This document shows positions 7,086 through 14,496 of a stretch of 24,810 nucleotides of DNA, one piece after another. Source of the stretch: an uncultured Saprospiraceae bacterium (GTDB lineage: Bacteria; Bacteroidota; Bacteroidia; Chitinophagales; Saprospiraceae); NCBI GenBank assembly GCA_937973565.1, contig CALJKQ010000253.1, positions 1 through 24,810 on the forward strand, given 5' to 3'. A program made the position numbers and the translations under genes. Under the pieces are notes generated by a model, which was not told the origin of the DNA, did not search any database, and worked only from the letters and a program-made list of their open reading frames with translations. How positions within the stretch are numbered: position 1 is the stretch's first letter; each line of letters starts with the position of its first letter.

Positions 7086-9296
7086 TTATTTCAATTCATG
7101 CTCTGGCATTTTATAAGTGTCGTTGCTCTCCGACATCTTGTGTGGCTGGGTCTCGATGGTATGAGGCCTCATAGAGAACAAAGCCGTGTGGTTGTTTACA
7201 TTGATGTGCGGTGCAATTACCAAAGATACAATCGACATCAGCTTGATCAGGATGTTCATAGATGGTCCTGATGTATCTTTGAATGGATCACCAACAGTAT
7301 CACCTGTCACCGCAGCTTTGTGGTGTGAAGATCCTTTGTAGTGCATTTCTCCATTGATCTCTGCACCTTTTTCAAATGATTTTTTCGCATTGTCCCATGC
7401 ACCACCGGCGTTGTTTTGGAAGATTCCCATCAATACGCCGGATACGGTTACACCGGCCAGACAGCCACCCAAAACTTCAGGGCCGAAAATGAAACCTACT
7501 ACCACCGGCACAATGAGGGCGATCAATCCGGGAGCCATCATTTCTTTGATGGATGCCTGGGTAGAAATGGCTACACACTTATCGTATTCGGGTTTGGCGG
7601 TACCTTCCATGATGCCCGGAATTTCGCGGAACTGTCTTCTCACTTCTTCCACCATTTTCATGGCAGCTCTTCCTACCGCAGCAATGGCGAGTGAAGAGAA
7701 GATATAAGGAATCACACTACCGATAAACAAACCTGCCAATACATCGGCTTTGTAGATATCGATGGATGTAATGCCGGTGAGTCCTACAAAGGCGGCAAAC
7801 AACGCCAAAGCCGTCAAAGCGGCAGATGCGATGGCAAATCCTTTTCCGGTAGCAGCTGTGGTGTTGCCTACGGCATCCAGGATGTCGGTGCGCTCTCTTA
7901 CCTCTTTTGGCAATTCGCTCATCTCGGCAATACCACCTGCGTTATCGGCAATCGGACCAAAAGCATCGATGGCCAATTGCATAGCAGTGGTAGCCATCAT
8001 ACCGGCAGCGGCAATAGCTACACCGTAGAGACCTGCCAGGAAATAAGAAATGAAGATACCGGCACCCAATACAATCATAGGCACCAGGGTAGATTCCATA
8101 CCTACAGATAAACCACCGATGATGTTGGTGGCGTGACCGGTAGACGACTGCTGTACAATCGAAGAAACCGGTCTTTTACCTATAGCGGTATAGTATTCCG
8201 TAATCCAGGATATGATTGCTCCCACTACCAGTCCGAGGATGATAGCAAAGTATACATTGGTATTGGTAAAGCTTACACCCCTGATCTCCATGGAAGCAGG
8301 CATGTAAGTCATCACGATGGGATAAGAAACCACGGCAGTCATGATGATAGAAGCCCAGTTACCCAGGTTCAATGCCTTTTGTACATCTCCATGATCGTCT
8401 TTAACGGTCACAAAGAAAGTTGAAACAGCAGAGAACAAAAGTCCGAGACCTGCCAAAAACATGGGCAATAATACGGGAGCTGTGCCCCCTACATTATCCT
8501 GAGATACGATCTCCCTTCCCAAAACCATGGTAGCCAGGATGGTGGCTACATAAGAACCGAACAGGTCGGCACCCATACCGGCTACGTCACCTACGTTGTC
8601 ACCCACGTTGTCTGCAATGGTGGCAGGGTTGCGCGGATCATCTTCCGGAATGCCTGCCTCTACTTTACCTACAAGGTCGGCACCTACGTCGGCAGCTTTG
8701 GTGTAAATACCACCCCCTACACGGGCGAAAAGGGCAATTGATTCAGCTCCCAAAGAGAAGCCGGCCAAAACCTCCAGCGCTTTTTCCATGGGTAAGCCGT
8801 TGACATCGCCATCCGGACCCACAAACATGTTGTAAAAAATAATGAACAGGATACTCAAGCCCATTACGGCCAAGCCGGCAACACCCAGACCCATGACCGT
8901 TCCACCGGTAAAGGCTACTTTAAGGGCCTGCTTCAAACTGGTACGTGCTGCCTGTGCTGTACGAACGTTGGCTTTGGTGGCTATGTTCATACCAATGTAT
9001 CCCGCGAAAGCCGAAGTAAAGGCGCCAATGATGAAAGCTACACCAATCAACCAGTGTGAACTTTCTACCAGGGTACCCGACCACGCCAATAATACGGATA
9101 CTACCGCTCCGAAAATAAAGAGAACCCTCCATTCAGCCTTCAAGAAAGCAAGGGCACCATCCGCAATGGCAGAAGCAATTTCCTGCATCTTGCCGGTTCC
9201 TGCGTCCTGGGCTACTACCCAGCGCGCTTTCCACATCATGAATAAGAGACCAATGAGCCCCATCAAGGGCACAAAGTAAATTTCATTGTTTTGCAT
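7086..9296 (-). CDS. hppA: Membrane-bound K+-dependent pyrophosphatase, ion-pumping
   Basis: Hydrolyses cytoplasmic pyrophosphate and pumps ions across the inner membrane. The ATG at 9296 (MQNNEIYFVPLMGLIGLLFM) is chosen; an in-frame ATG 21 codons upstream adds a hydrophilic tail atypical for the family. It encodes 736 residues with many membrane helices. Substrate-binding signatures are intact: GGGIYTKAADVGADL (194-208), EDDPRNPATIADNVGDNVGD (218-237), DAFGPIADNAGG, and GDTVGDPFKDTSGP near the end. GNTTAATGKG has Ala and Gly at the positions that mark K+-dependent enzymes. The helix-6 motif DLFGSYVAT lacks the Glu used by classical H+ or Na+ pumps; instead a Glu sits at residue 185 in GAESIALFARVGG, as I recall for the Flavobacterium johnsoniae H+-pumping type. 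The last ~35 residues are a hydrophilic tail. It is a single gene with its own terminator. Confidence 0.95.
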   Translation of the reverse strand: MQNNEIYFVPLMGLIGLLFMMWKARWVVAQDAGTGKMQEIASAIADGALAFLKAEWRVLFIFGAVVSVLLAWSGTLVESSHWLIGVAFIIGAFTSAFAGYIGMNIATKANVRTAQAARTSLKQALKVAFTGGTVMGLGVAGLAVMGLSILFIIFYNMFVGPDGDVNGLPMEKALEVLAGFSLGAESIALFARVGGGIYTKAADVGADLVGKVEAGIPEDDPRNPATIADNVGDNVGDVAGMGADLFGSYVATILATMVLGREIVSQDNVGGTAPVLLPMFLAGLGLLFSAVSTFFVTVKDDHGDVQKALNLGNWASIIMTAVVSYPIVMTYMPASMEIRGVSFTNTNVYFAIILGLVVGAIISWITEYYTAIGKRPVSSIVQQSSTGHATNIIGGLSVGMESTLVPMIVLGAGIFISYFLAGLYGVAIAAAGMMATTAMQLAIDAFGPIADNAGGIAEMSELPKEVRERTDILDAVGNTTAATGKGFAIASAALTALALFAAFVGLTGITSIDIYKADVLAGLFIGSVIPYIFSSLAIAAVGRAAMKMVEEVRRQFREIPGIMEGTAKPEYDKCVAISTQASIKEMMAPGLIALIVPVVVGFIFGPEVLGGCLAGVTVSGVLMGIFQNNAGGAWDNAKKSFEKGAEINGEMHYKGSSHHKAAVTGDTVGDPFKDTSGPSMNILIKLMSIVSLVIAPHINVNNHTALFSMRPHTIETQPHKMSESNDTYKMPEHELK

Positions 9297-9400
9297 AATG
9301 TTTTGCTTATTTTTTGTAAAATGCAATGGTTTGATTCCCATTAAAAAGGTCGAAGTCACCTTTAACTACAAGATGAAAGACCTTTGAATCAAACAGGCCA

Positions 9401-9408
9401 CAAAAGTA
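9401..9408 (-). promoter_or_regulatory. Putative -7 promoter box of hppA
   Basis: Reads TACTTTTG on the minus strand, a perfect TAnnTTTG. It would give a leader of about 100 bases before the ATG at 9296. No correctly spaced -33 TTG was found. Confidence 0.4.
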
Positions 9409-9645
9409 GAGAAAAACAGGGAAAAAGCCTACCCTTACAAGCAATTATCATGGCCATTTTCTATTTTTTTGTTGGGTTTTCTTATCTAACCTCTTTCTCT
9501 CTGAAATGATCGGATTGCCTAATAAGATAATTGCCAAATTTTATTTTGTATAATTTGGGTAAAAATGAAGAATATTATTTGGTTTGGAGCTCCCAAATAG
9601 GTTTATAACCAAATTATTATTGGTGAAATTAAATAGATTAGGTGG
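9409..9645. other. AT-rich gap between hppA and the repeat block
   Basis: No gene, RNA or strong secondary structure visible; low-complexity AT-rich DNA containing a few CCAAAT/ATTTGG-like words (9530-9620). Confidence 0.5.
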
Positions 9646-9663
9646 GGCGCAAAATTTTGCGCC
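9646..9663. repeat. Perfect palindrome GGCGCAAAATTTTGCGCC
   Basis: An 18-base perfect palindrome followed by ACTAC. A close relative, GGGCGCAATATATTGCGCCC followed by CTAC, lies at 14451-14470, so this is a dispersed intergenic element. Confidence 0.8.
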
Positions 9664-9698
9664 ACTACAAGGGTGATATATAACTGGATTGTGGGTTC

Positions 9699-9765
9699 CC
9701 GGATGCTCGGTTCCCTACAACGGCTTCGCCATCGTAGGGACAGGTGCCGGATGCTCGGTTCCCGG
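9699..9765. repeat. Direct repeats flanking a hairpin, abutting the TraB-family stop codon
   Basis: CCGGATGCTCGGTTCCC occurs twice (9699-9715 and 9747-9763). The copies flank a hairpin with arms TCCCTAC (9712-9718) and GTAGGGA (9734-9740) and an inner GGC-ttc-GCC. The block ends exactly at the stop codon of the gene at 9766. Related sequences occur at 13535-13562 and 13609-13626. Confidence 0.8.
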
Positions 9766-10668
9766 TTACCTAACTGGTCTTACCTTATACCCCTCTTTTC
9801 TCAACAACTTGATCACCCCTTTTTCTCCTCCAAGGTGGCCGGCACCTACAGCAAAGAATGTAGGCTTTTGTTTGGCTAAGGTAATGATCTGCGGTATCCA
9901 CCTTTTGTTTCTGCCATTTAGGAGGAGGTCTTCATAGGGGGCGAGGTCTGAATCTGAGGCTGCCACGGAACTGACCATGGCTTCGATGTTCTGACTTTTG
10001 TAGAGCTTTACCATTTCGTCCATCTCACTGTTGCTGGCATCGGTGGCTTTGAGGCTCTCTACCAGCATTTTGGCTTGTTCGGGGTAGGGTATGGAATCGA
10101 AAACACTGACCTGAAAGTCGATGGTTTCCAGGCCATCGGTGGTCATGCCGCGGTTTTGACTGATTTCATAAAACTCCATCTCGTACGATTTGATGCTGCC
10201 TTCTTTGATGGAATTGGGATTCATATCCGCGGATGCAAAGGCACTGAGAAACATGGGTTTGATTCTTTCGAGGAAAAAGATGGGCAGGCCCATTTCACTA
10301 AATCTCGACTCTACCATTTTGTATTCCTCATTGGTAAGCAGGTCTTTGAGGGTGACACCGTCTTTCATGAAGATCTTGCCCATCATGCCAAACAGGGCAG
10401 AGACATCGTTCATGTCTTTCATGTCAATTTCGAAGACCATATTTTCTGTGGCTTCAATGGCGGTAAGGGTGCCTTTGGGTAAAAAGTAATCACCCGAAGG
10501 AATCATATGGATGGTGCCGTAGAGGTAGGATGGTTGCTGGATGCCGGGTCCGGTGATTTCCCACAGCAGTGCGTTGTCTAAAGGGGCCGAAGCTTGTTTT
10601 GTGGTTTTGCAGGCTGTGAAACCAAACATCAGGGTGATGGCCATGAGCCGGGCAAGGAAAAATTTCAT
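9766..10668 (-). CDS. TraB/GumN-family (Tiki-like) lipoprotein
   Basis: 300 residues from the ATG at 10668. That start yields a lipoprotein signal, MKFFLARLMAITLMFGFTAC with Cys20 as the lipidated residue, and 49 bases after the upstream stop. The longer frame from 10731 would overlap pbp1A. The family hallmarks are two GxxH motifs: YLYGTIHM after LLWEITGPGIQQPS near the N-terminus, and AVGAGHLGGEKGV near the C-terminus. GLETIDFQVSVFDSIPY lies in the middle. TraB/GumN proteins are related to the Tiki metalloproteases, whose GxxH histidines bind metal; peptidase activity here is inference. It is anchored in a membrane, periplasmic or surface side. It follows pbp1A closely and is probably co-transcribed with it, which hints at an envelope role but proves nothing. 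Confidence 0.85.
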   Translation of the reverse strand: MKFFLARLMAITLMFGFTACKTTKQASAPLDNALLWEITGPGIQQPSYLYGTIHMIPSGDYFLPKGTLTAIEATENMVFEIDMKDMNDVSALFGMMGKIFMKDGVTLKDLLTNEEYKMVESRFSEMGLPIFFLERIKPMFLSAFASADMNPNSIKEGSIKSYEMEFYEISQNRGMTTDGLETIDFQVSVFDSIPYPEQAKMLVESLKATDASNSEMDEMVKLYKSQNIEAMVSSVAASDSDLAPYEDLLLNGRNKRWIPQIITLAKQKPTFFAVGAGHLGGEKGVIKLLRKEGYKVRPVR

Positions 10669-10717
10669 TATCGATTGTATATTACTGTTAAACGCAATTC
10701 CGGGAGCTCTTGTTTTA

Positions 10718-13468
10718 TCAGCCTCCGTCACTGCTTTTTTTAGGAACTGTTTTTTTTACCTCCGTCTTTTTCTTTTCTCCGGCAGGAAGGGTGGCTTCTG
10801 TCTGGATTTTTTTGTCCTCCTGTTTCTTTTCTTCGGTGGGCTGATTGGGGTCTTCGGGCAATCCTTCCAGGATTTCACCGTTTTCGTCCATCTCTTCACC
10901 CGGTGTTCCAAACCTTTCTTTGAGGATGTCTGAAATGCCACGGAACCCATTTTTTACAATGGAATCCCGCAGTGTGCTGTCTTGCATCAACAAGGCCAGT
11001 GAGTCGGGATGTATGGGTATGCGCAGTGGACAATTAAAGAAGCTGCGGATGGTATCTTCCATTTCAAAGCGTGTATCTGTAAGTTTTTTCAACTTGTTGT
11101 CGGCCCTGATTTGTTTCCAGAATTCACCTACAATGGGCAAGGCCATGGCAGATCCCTGACCCTGGTTCATGTCCCTGAATCTTACAGCCGGACTGGGTCC
11201 TCCTACCCAGGCACCGGTCACCAGGGTGGGGTTAAAGGTAATAAACCAACCATCGGAATGATTTTGGGTGGTCCCGGTCTTGCCGGCAAATTCTCCCACA
11301 ATGCCATAGGCATTTCTAAACTTGCTGCCCGTACCTCTGTCGATTACATTCTGCAGCAATTTGGTCATGATGGAAGCTTGTTCTTCTGAGATAACATGGG
11401 TAGTATCTCTGCCCGGAAATTTTGCTTTCATGGCCTGCTCTGCGTCATAGATAACATTGCCATTGCGGTCTTTAACCCTTATCACGGCAATGGGTTCGGG
11501 TCTGATGCCTTTATGGGCAAAGGTGCCGTAAACTTTCATCATGTCGTACAACATGATATCGGCTGCACCCAGCGATATGCCAAATTCTCGTGGCAATTTT
11601 GTGGTAATACCCATGGAAGTAGCCATGTCGATGGTCTTTTGTATACCTACTTTTTCAATGAGTTTTGCAGCAATGGTGTTGATCGAATAGGCCAATCCTC
11701 CGGCCATGGTTACCCAGTCTCCATATACACCATCAGAGTTGTCAGGACTCCAGTCTTCCAGGGTCACTTTTTCGTTGTAGAAATAGTCGCACGGCATGAC
11801 GCTGTCTTTGACCGCAGCAGCATATACGATGGGCTTAAAGGTAGAACCTACCTGTCTTTTGGAAAGGATGTGGTCGTATTTAAAATATTTAAAATCGGTA
11901 CCCCCTACCCAGGCTTTGATGTGACCGTTGCTATGGTCCATGGCCATAAAGCCGGTATTGAGCATCAGGAAATAATGTTTGATGCTGTCCATCGGACTCA
12001 TGATGGTATCGGTATCGCCACCTCCATTTTTCCAGGTAAAGACGGTCATCTTCACCGGCTCGTTAAAACTTTTCTCAATGATGCTGTCGGGAGTTTCGTC
12101 TTCTTTGAGTTTAAGGTAGCGCTCACTGCGCAGCTTTTGTTCTTCAAGCCATTTATCATCACCCCAAGGCTTTTCTTCTTTGTAATCCTTCCAGTGTTTG
12201 TAAAAACGACTTTGGAGTTCGCTCATGTGTTTTTGTACCGCTTTTTCTGCAAACTCCTGCATCTTGCTGTCGAGGGTGGTATATATTTTTAATCCATCCC
12301 GATAGAGGTTGTATTTGGATCCATCTTCTTTCGAGAGGCTTTCAAGGATACGAGGCATCACGTTGATGCGAAGGTATTCCCTGAAATAGGCACCCACTCC
12401 CTCAGTGCCATCGGCTCCCGTGTATTTGCGGGCATTTACCGGCTTGTCTTTTATTTTTTCGAATTCTTCCTTGCTCAACTTGCCATTGGCAATAAGCGAG
12501 GATACGGTTTTCAGTTCTGCATCGTGAAAGGTAAAGCTGCTGTTTTCCACCATTCTGCTCAATACCAGGTTTCTTCGCTTCTGCGAATTTTTGGGGTTGC
12601 GCGTTGGATCCAGTGCTGTGGTGGCTTTGAGCATACCAATGAGCGTGGCCGCTTCTGCAGCATTGAGTTCTTTGGCTTTTTTATTATAAAAATACCGGCT
12701 TGCCACATTGATGCCGTATCGGTCACCACCAAACGGTACGGTATTCAAATACAGGGCCAGCAGTTCTTCTTTGTCATAAATATTCTCCAGCTTAATGGAA
12801 ATGATGTTTTCGCGGATCTTGTTGATCAAAATACTAAGTCCCGGTATGTAGTATTTTTTTCTCGGATATAGGTTTTTCGCCAACTGCTGTGATAGGGTAG
12901 AGCCGCCCCCCATACCGGCCTGGTTGGTAGCCACGCCTTTGAATGCCCTTAGCCACGACCTGAGGTCAATGCCACTGTGTTCAAAAAAACGCTTATCCTC
13001 TACTGCCAACAATGCGGTAATCACATAAGGTGAAATGGAAGACAAGCCAATCTCGGTTCTGTTTTCAATGTAAAACTTGCCAATCAGCACCGAATCTGCA
13101 CTGTATATTTCTGTTGAATTGGAATTCTCTATATTGCGCAATTCATCACTATCGGGCATGTGTCCAAATAAACCTATCCACGAGAAAAAGATCAGGGCAA
13201 ACACAAAATAAATCCCGTACCTAATGATGTCATAAGACCACTGAATGGCATTACCCAGCATGGGATTTTTGGCCTTCAGCTGCCTGTGCCAAACGCGGAT
13301 GGGCTCTGTCCAGGCTGCGTATTTTTCTCTCACCGGCTGCCAATATGGCTGAATTTTGGCATATACAGGGTTCCAATAAGGAGCCAACTTACCCCCAATC
13401 GCAGCCTTTACCGCTGCATATTGGGCAACCAGCTTGTTCCAACCGCCATTGATTCCCTTGTTTTCCAT
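10718..13468 (-). CDS. pbp1A: Class A penicillin-binding protein (bifunctional transglycosylase/transpeptidase)
   Basis: 916 residues; polymerises and cross-links peptidoglycan at the outer face of the inner membrane. One membrane helix at about residues 85-103 is preceded by an unusually long cytoplasmic segment with repeated Pro-Tyr-Trp phrases (LAPYWNPVYAKI, QPYWQPVREKY). The glycosyltransferase 51 domain is clear: AVEDKRFFEHSGID with catalytic Glu157, and GMGGGSTLSQQLAKN (185-199). The transpeptidase domain has the active-site Ser-x-x-Lys in VGSTFKP (about residue 540), SxN in YSINTIAAK (about 594) and KTGTTQNHSDGW (about 729). The last 70 residues are a charged Glu/Lys/Pro-rich tail, probably disordered. 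The start ATG at 13468 sits behind a perfect -7 box. The TraB-like lipoprotein follows 49 bases downstream. Confidence 0.95.
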   Translation of the reverse strand: MENKGINGGWNKLVAQYAAVKAAIGGKLAPYWNPVYAKIQPYWQPVREKYAAWTEPIRVWHRQLKAKNPMLGNAIQWSYDIIRYGIYFVFALIFFSWIGLFGHMPDSDELRNIENSNSTEIYSADSVLIGKFYIENRTEIGLSSISPYVITALLAVEDKRFFEHSGIDLRSWLRAFKGVATNQAGMGGGSTLSQQLAKNLYPRKKYYIPGLSILINKIRENIISIKLENIYDKEELLALYLNTVPFGGDRYGINVASRYFYNKKAKELNAAEAATLIGMLKATTALDPTRNPKNSQKRRNLVLSRMVENSSFTFHDAELKTVSSLIANGKLSKEEFEKIKDKPVNARKYTGADGTEGVGAYFREYLRINVMPRILESLSKEDGSKYNLYRDGLKIYTTLDSKMQEFAEKAVQKHMSELQSRFYKHWKDYKEEKPWGDDKWLEEQKLRSERYLKLKEDETPDSIIEKSFNEPVKMTVFTWKNGGGDTDTIMSPMDSIKHYFLMLNTGFMAMDHSNGHIKAWVGGTDFKYFKYDHILSKRQVGSTFKPIVYAAAVKDSVMPCDYFYNEKVTLEDWSPDNSDGVYGDWVTMAGGLAYSINTIAAKLIEKVGIQKTIDMATSMGITTKLPREFGISLGAADIMLYDMMKVYGTFAHKGIRPEPIAVIRVKDRNGNVIYDAEQAMKAKFPGRDTTHVISEEQASIMTKLLQNVIDRGTGSKFRNAYGIVGEFAGKTGTTQNHSDGWFITFNPTLVTGAWVGGPSPAVRFRDMNQGQGSAMALPIVGEFWKQIRADNKLKKLTDTRFEMEDTIRSFFNCPLRIPIHPDSLALLMQDSTLRDSIVKNGFRGISDILKERFGTPGEEMDENGEILEGLPEDPNQPTEEKKQEDKKIQTEATLPAGEKKKTEVKKTVPKKSSDGG

Positions 13469-13489
13469 TTCTCAGATTAAAGTGGGTGA

Positions 13490-13497
13490 CAAAGTTA
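13490..13497 (-). promoter_or_regulatory. Putative -7 promoter box of pbp1A
   Basis: Reads TAACTTTG on the minus strand, a perfect TAnnTTTG, 21 bases before the ATG, predicting a very short leader. A -33 TTG at standard spacing is not apparent. Confidence 0.5.
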
Positions 13498-13534
13498 CAA
13501 AAAATCCCGCAATGAGGTAGCCCGGGTAGCGGAG

Positions 13535-13626
13535 TCCCTACATCGCGAAAGCGAAGTAGGGAGAGCAACGGAGCAACGGAGCATCGGAGCAACGGAGCAT
13601 CGGAGCAACGGATGCTCAGTTGCCGG
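13535..13626. repeat. Hairpin plus six octamer repeats plus shared CGGATGCTC element
   Basis: Three adjoining parts. First, a hairpin with arms TCCCTAC (13535-13541) and GTAGGGA (13556-13562) and an inner TCGC-GAAA-GCGA, a GNRA-type loop. Second, six contiguous 8-base units, GAGCAACG or GAGCATCG, at 13563-13610. Third, CGGATGCTCAGTTGCCGG (13609-13626), which matches 16 of 18 bases of 9748-9765. The block lies between pbp1A and the Uma2 gene, ending about 20 bases from the Uma2 stop. Confidence 0.85.
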
Positions 13627-13645
13627 ATGCCCGGAACATATGATT

Positions 13646-14236
13646 TTATTCAAACACCTCTGTCAAATCAAAAATGAGGTCCGGAAATAGTTGGGGAGAA
13701 ACTTGGTCAGGCACTGTATATGCCCTGATTCGTTGGTATTTATCATGGTGCTGAAAAAAAACTTCAACCGTTTTATTGGAGGGTTCTACGATCCAATATT
13801 CTTTCACACCGGCTTCTTCGTACAGATCAAATTTGTCCTGGATGTCTTTTTTAGTCGTGTGCGGTGAGAGGATTTCAATGATCCAATCGGGAACCCCAAA
13901 GCACCCTCTTTCCTGGATGATTTCCGGCTTGCAAATGACCACGACATCGGGTTGCACCACCTTGTCTGATTGCATGAAATCTTTGCCCTTTTTGGGTAGG
14001 ATGACATCAAAGGGTGCGCTAAAAAACTGACAGGGTTTGTTTTTAAAATAATTGTAGGCTTTACCACACAAATTTCTGGAAATCTTTTGGTGCAAAGTAC
14101 CCGGGGCCGGGCTCATCCTGAATATTTTGCCCTTGATGATTTCTACCATTTCATCGAAATCAAAATTCAGGTAATCGGCATAGGTGTAATGGTCTCCATA
14201 CAATGCCTCCGGTTCTTTTATTTTGGGGTCGTTCAT
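13646..14236 (-). CDS. Uma2-family putative nuclease (DUF820)
   Basis: 196 residues, a usual size for the family. The PD-(D/E)xK nuclease signature can be read: VVQPDVVVICKPE (Asp), then PDWIIEILSPHTTKKDIQDK with the Glu of IEILS and the following Lys residues, then FDLYEEAGVKEYWIVEP. The N-terminal YADYLNFDFDEMVEIIKGKI and SPAPGTLHQKISRNL are also typical. Catalytic residues look intact, so it could be an active endonuclease, though the cellular role of Uma2 proteins is not established. It is a single gene with its own well-formed promoter, bracketed on both sides by palindromic repeat blocks and unrelated in function to its neighbours. Such genes are often multicopy in Bacteroidota and cyanobacteria, and the setting suggests an acquired unit (inference). 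Confidence 0.9.
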   Translation of the reverse strand: MNDPKIKEPEALYGDHYTYADYLNFDFDEMVEIIKGKIFRMSPAPGTLHQKISRNLCGKAYNYFKNKPCQFFSAPFDVILPKKGKDFMQSDKVVQPDVVVICKPEIIQERGCFGVPDWIIEILSPHTTKKDIQDKFDLYEEAGVKEYWIVEPSNKTVEVFFQHHDKYQRIRAYTVPDQVSPQLFPDLIFDLTEVFE

Positions 14237-14258
14237 TGGTGTGGTGGTATAATTGGTT

Positions 14259-14289
14259 CAAATATATACCTTTTTAGATTACCTGTCAA
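14259..14289 (-). promoter_or_regulatory. Promoter of the Uma2 gene (TTG-N20-TATATTTG)
   Basis: On the minus strand TTG (14289-14287), 20 bases, then TATATTTG (14266-14259). Both Bacteroidota promoter elements are at consensus spacing. The leader would be about 15 bases. Confidence 0.65.
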
Positions 14290-14316
14290 CCGGGTTGATG
14301 GAGGGTTTTGTCATCA

Positions 14317-14398
14317 TTTTTGATTGATGTTTCACATCGTCAAAAATGTCGCCAAAACAGGTATCTTTTCGATCGCTTACCGGCGGCAGGGCCGCCGG
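14317..14398. repeat. Two intergenic hairpins upstream of the Uma2 promoter
   Basis: Hairpin 1 (14317-14346) pairs TTTTTGA with TCAAAAA and an inner GATG with CATC. Hairpin 2 (14380-14398) is CCGGCGGC-agg-GCCGCCGG, a perfect 8-bp GC stem. A smaller one, ACACC-tat-GGTGT, follows at 14412-14424. They lie in the 259-base gap between Uma2 and the DUF4197 gene. Confidence 0.7.
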
Positions 14399-14450
14399 CT
14401 ATCATCCTGTCACACCTATGGTGTTGATAATATTTTTTCGGTTATACATA

Positions 14451-14496
14451 GGGCGCAATATATTGCGCCCCTACATTGTTACATTATTACATTGTT
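14451..14496. repeat. Palindrome GGGCGCAATATATTGCGCCC plus ACATTGTT octamers reaching the DUF4197 stop
   Basis: A perfect 20-base palindrome (14451-14470) followed by CTAC. Then come three 8-base units ACATTGTT, ACATTATT, ACATTGTT (14473-14496). The final T is the first plus-strand base of the complement of the TGA stop codon. The palindrome is related to 9646-9663. Confidence 0.85.

Noticed and set aside
7086..9296. Classical Na+-pumping pyrophosphatase
   Set aside because: The helix-6 Glu expected for that class is missing; Glu185 fits a different H+-pumping subgroup better.
11396..12292. 298-codon plus-strand open frame
   Set aside because: It lies antisense to the penicillin-binding protein, whose catalytic motifs are unmistakable; the plus frame has no family features.
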